The notes under the pieces were generated by a model. That model saw nothing but the letters and a program-made list of their open reading frames with translations, ran no database searches and was not told the DNA's origin. DNA of 41,789 nt from Chloroflexota bacterium (GTDB taxonomy: Bacteria; Chloroflexota; Anaerolineae; UBA4142; SHND01), in contig JACQWQ010000182.1 in assembly GCA_016209205.1 (NCBI GenBank), positions 1-41,789 on the forward strand. The letters are read 5' to 3'. A program made the translations under genes and the position numbers. Positions 41,301 through 41,789 of this stretch are shown here, one piece after another (within the stretch, counting starts at the first letter, position 1; every line of letters begins with the position of its first letter).

Positions 41301-41789
41301 GTTTGCAATTGTTGTCGGTGCCGCGTCAAACGCTGCAAGAGGTGATGCAAGGCATTGACTGGAGCGAACTGCTCAGGCCCGAAGCCCTCGCGCAGGTTCT
41401 CGGGCGCGTGCAGCACACCGCGCCAGGGTATCGAGCGCGCACGCTGGCAGAACTCCAAGTTTACGTGCGCGAGTTGGGCGATTTGACGACAGACGAAATT
41501 CGCGCGCGGTGTGCGGGCGATGCGGACGCGTGGATTGACGCGCTCGCGCAAACAGAACGGCTGCGCGAAATGGAAATTCCGACGACGCGCCGGATGGAGA
41601 AACGTTGGATTGATGTGGAGTTGGAGGGCGTGTATCGCGCGGCGTTTGGACCTAACCCCCCAGCCCCCTTCCCTACAAAGGAAGGGGGAGAAATACCCCC
41701 CTCTCCCGTTAGGAGAGGGGTTGGGGGTGAGGTGCTCCCCTCTCCCGTTAGGAGAGGGGCTGGGGGTGAGGTGCTCCCCTCTCCCGCTA
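38330..41789 (+). CDS. lhr: Lhr-family DEAD/DEAH-box helicase, 3' end outside the window
   Basis: One uninterrupted frame of 1,153 codons. Helicase motifs: ILAPTGSGKTLAAFLWG (I), VSPLKALNNDVERNL (Ia), TTPESLYLML (Ib), VIVDEIHTLAGNKRG (II), GLSATIKPLEEVARFLGG (III), TLIFANNRRLAE (IV), GTSSLELGIDIGAVDLVVQL (V) and GLQRVGRSGH (VI). The Lhr winged-helix and beta-barrel region follows. Lhr enzymes unwind DNA-RNA and DNA duplexes 3'-5' in repair. Four repeat-derived in-frame insertions are present (38534, 39188, 40518, 41651). The ATG at 38330 (MNDPLENFSPLTRAWFRATY) fits homologues; the gene continues past 41789. Confidence 0.9.
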   Translation, partial: MNDPLENFSPLTRAWFRATYGNPTPPQTHGWLPIQRGEHTLILAPTGSGKTLAAFLWGIDELFRTLTHLTPSPSPKGRGEWSLTPSPSPKGRGEWSLTPSPSPKGRGEWSLTPGPSPKGRGEWSLTLGPSPKGRGEYEGVQLLYVSPLKALNNDVERNLRVPLEGIREIATREKIHLPNLRVAVRTGDTPASVRSQMLKHPPHILITTPESLYLMLTSPRAREMFRTTRTVIVDEIHTLAGNKRGVHLALSLERLQHLAQQRVQRIGLSATIKPLEEVARFLGGQERLSVDSNQSSVISHQLSVISEQSPVSSPSSRVTRHPSPVPRSVTIVDARYQKNLEMEIVTVVDDFRQLGGAASIWPHVIPNVLNDIRQHNTTLIFANNRRLAERTADRLNAQLAAEQSEEIPPGSPEALAPGGKMRDRGIFAIGAQGPLRAHHGSMSKQVRRELEEDLKAGKLPALVGTSSLELGIDIGAVDLVVQLQAPSSVAQGLQRVGRSGHLVGQTSRGKIYATFREDLTQAAAIVRGMLEGDVEPTHTPQNALDVLAQQIVACVAMEDWDADALFQLARGAYPYHNLSHKAYVSVLDMLTGKYALDAPGVRAAQSLRAKIAWDRVHNRLSALPGSRLLALSNVGTIPDTGQYKVYLSDNKTRLGELDEEFVFETRPGDTFLLGSQVWRALEIKDDRVIVGPAAGATPRMPFWRGDAPWRPYALGERIGKFRREVAEMLQTRRVFDAGALSDAHRVETLRVLRDGYALDEKSARNVLDYVQSQVQALGAISSDKTIIVETFQNAVGDPHLVIHSPFGGRVNGAWAVALTSALRERTNITPEVMTNDDGIIFRFNASDPNAPLELVTQLTPHQARERILRDLPESAVFGAQFRMNAARALLLAKPRAGKRTPFWLQRLKAKDLLAFVKRTPEFPILIETYRDVLSDVFDLPHLELVLNRIASGEIQIVTHESVVPSPVASGLLFNFVSTYLYEWDAPKAERSLQLLSVPRQTLQEVMQGIDWSELLRPEALAQVLGRVQHTAPGYRARTLAELQVYVRELGDLTTDEIRARCAGDADAWIDALAQTERLREMEIPTTRRMEKRWIDVELEGVYRAAFGPNPPAPFPTKEGGEIPPSPVRRGVGGEVLPSPVRRGAGGEVLPSPA
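38534..38737. repeat. 42-bp tandem repeat translated in the helicase
   Basis: A unit beginning CTCACCCCTAGCCCCTCTCC recurs at 38534, 38576, 38618, 38660 and 38702 (the last three diverge slightly). Each encodes LTPSPSPKGRGEWS. It lies between helicase motifs I and Ia. The LTPSPSPKGRGE string is known as a translated dispersed repeat in many bacterial genomes. Confidence 0.9.
39188..39303. repeat. CAGT/CACCCGT repeat translated in the helicase
   Basis: Short units (ATCAGT, TCATCAGT, CTCCAGT) are followed by CACCCGTCACCCGTC. It encodes ...DSNQSSVISHQLSVISEQ... and a Ser/Pro-rich stretch between motif III (GLSATI) and the next conserved block (VTIVDARYQ). The CACCCGT part matches the intergenic repeat at 10941-10974. 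Confidence 0.8.
40518..40583. repeat. 15-bp inverted repeat inside the helicase gene
   Basis: AGACCCGAAGGGTTT (40518-40532) pairs perfectly with AAACCCTTCGGGTCT (40569-40583). It encodes QTRRVFDAGALSDAHRVETL within the Lhr C-terminal region, where homologues have a shorter linker before the conserved GYALDEKSARNVLDYV-like helix. Confidence 0.65.
41651..41789. repeat. Palindromic dispersed repeat array at the window edge, translated
   Basis: An inverted-repeat block (CCCCCTTCC / GGAAGGGGG) is followed by a unit CCCCTCTCCCGTTAGGAGAG present about two and a half times up to the window end. It stays in the helicase frame (PSPVRRGVGGEVL repeats). Whether the frame recovers lies outside the window. 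Confidence 0.8.

Overview
The window looks like a chromosomal segment of a member of the Chloroflexota (Anaerolineae-like). This is an inference from gene families and style: a BTAD/ATPase/TPR regulator, a Zn-ribbon class III cyclase with an ATPase domain, a PxKF-tailed extracellular nuclease, an archaeal-type class I aldolase, membrane-anchored proteins with Pro/Thr-rich stalks, and very many palindromic dispersed repeats in a G+C-rich genome. No rRNA, tRNA or CRISPR array was seen.

Layout. 0.3-7.1 kb (mostly minus strand): a frameshifted BTAD-ATPase-TPR regulator, a coiled-coil protein with a nuclease-like C-terminus, a DUF4058 protein, a HicBA toxin-antitoxin pair and an alkaline-phosphatase-superfamily metalloenzyme, separated by two MITE-like elements with target duplications. 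7.3-14.8 kb (plus strand): a membrane-anchored TPR protein, remnants of toxin-antitoxin modules (DUF433, a DUF2281-like antitoxin and a deleted PIN toxin), two paralogous anchored proteins, a DinB-like protein coupled to a HEAT-like protein, and an M19 dipeptidase. 14.8-19.4 kb: a promoter, a structured leader and an intrinsic terminator precede a secreted 5'-nucleotidase and a secreted ExeM/NucH-type nuclease, which together could turn extracellular DNA into nucleosides and phosphate. 19.4-26.8 kb: class I aldolase, a Zn-motif/HEAT protein, a two-component system whose sensor has a Met-rich extracytoplasmic loop, a cNMP-binding HD-GYP protein, a small anchored protein and a GT4 glycosyltransferase. 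26.8-37.7 kb: a truncated cyclase-ATPase, a two-gene C39-peptidase ABC exporter, an IS element, a very short peptide frame with a strong ribosome-binding site, an anchored hypothetical protein and a TPR protein that looks like the missing C-terminal half of a cyclase-ATPase. 37.9-41.8 kb: dodecin and the start of an Lhr-type helicase that runs off the window.

The most striking observations are these. (1) An 82-bp MITE with 18-bp perfect inverted ends and a 10-bp target duplication splits the second exporter gene; removing the element and one duplicate restores the reading frame exactly. (2) The Lhr helicase carries at least four in-frame insertions of dispersed or palindromic repeats, and the dipeptidase carries another, reminiscent of Rickettsia palindromic elements. 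(3) Before the IS arrived, the short peptide frame would have lain directly behind the C39 exporter, so it is a candidate cargo or a remnant of one. (4) The two halves of a cyclase-ATPase sit at opposite ends of a 10.9-kb block with their broken ends facing outward. Calls rest on reading the sequence alone; family names were recognised from motifs, not from searches.
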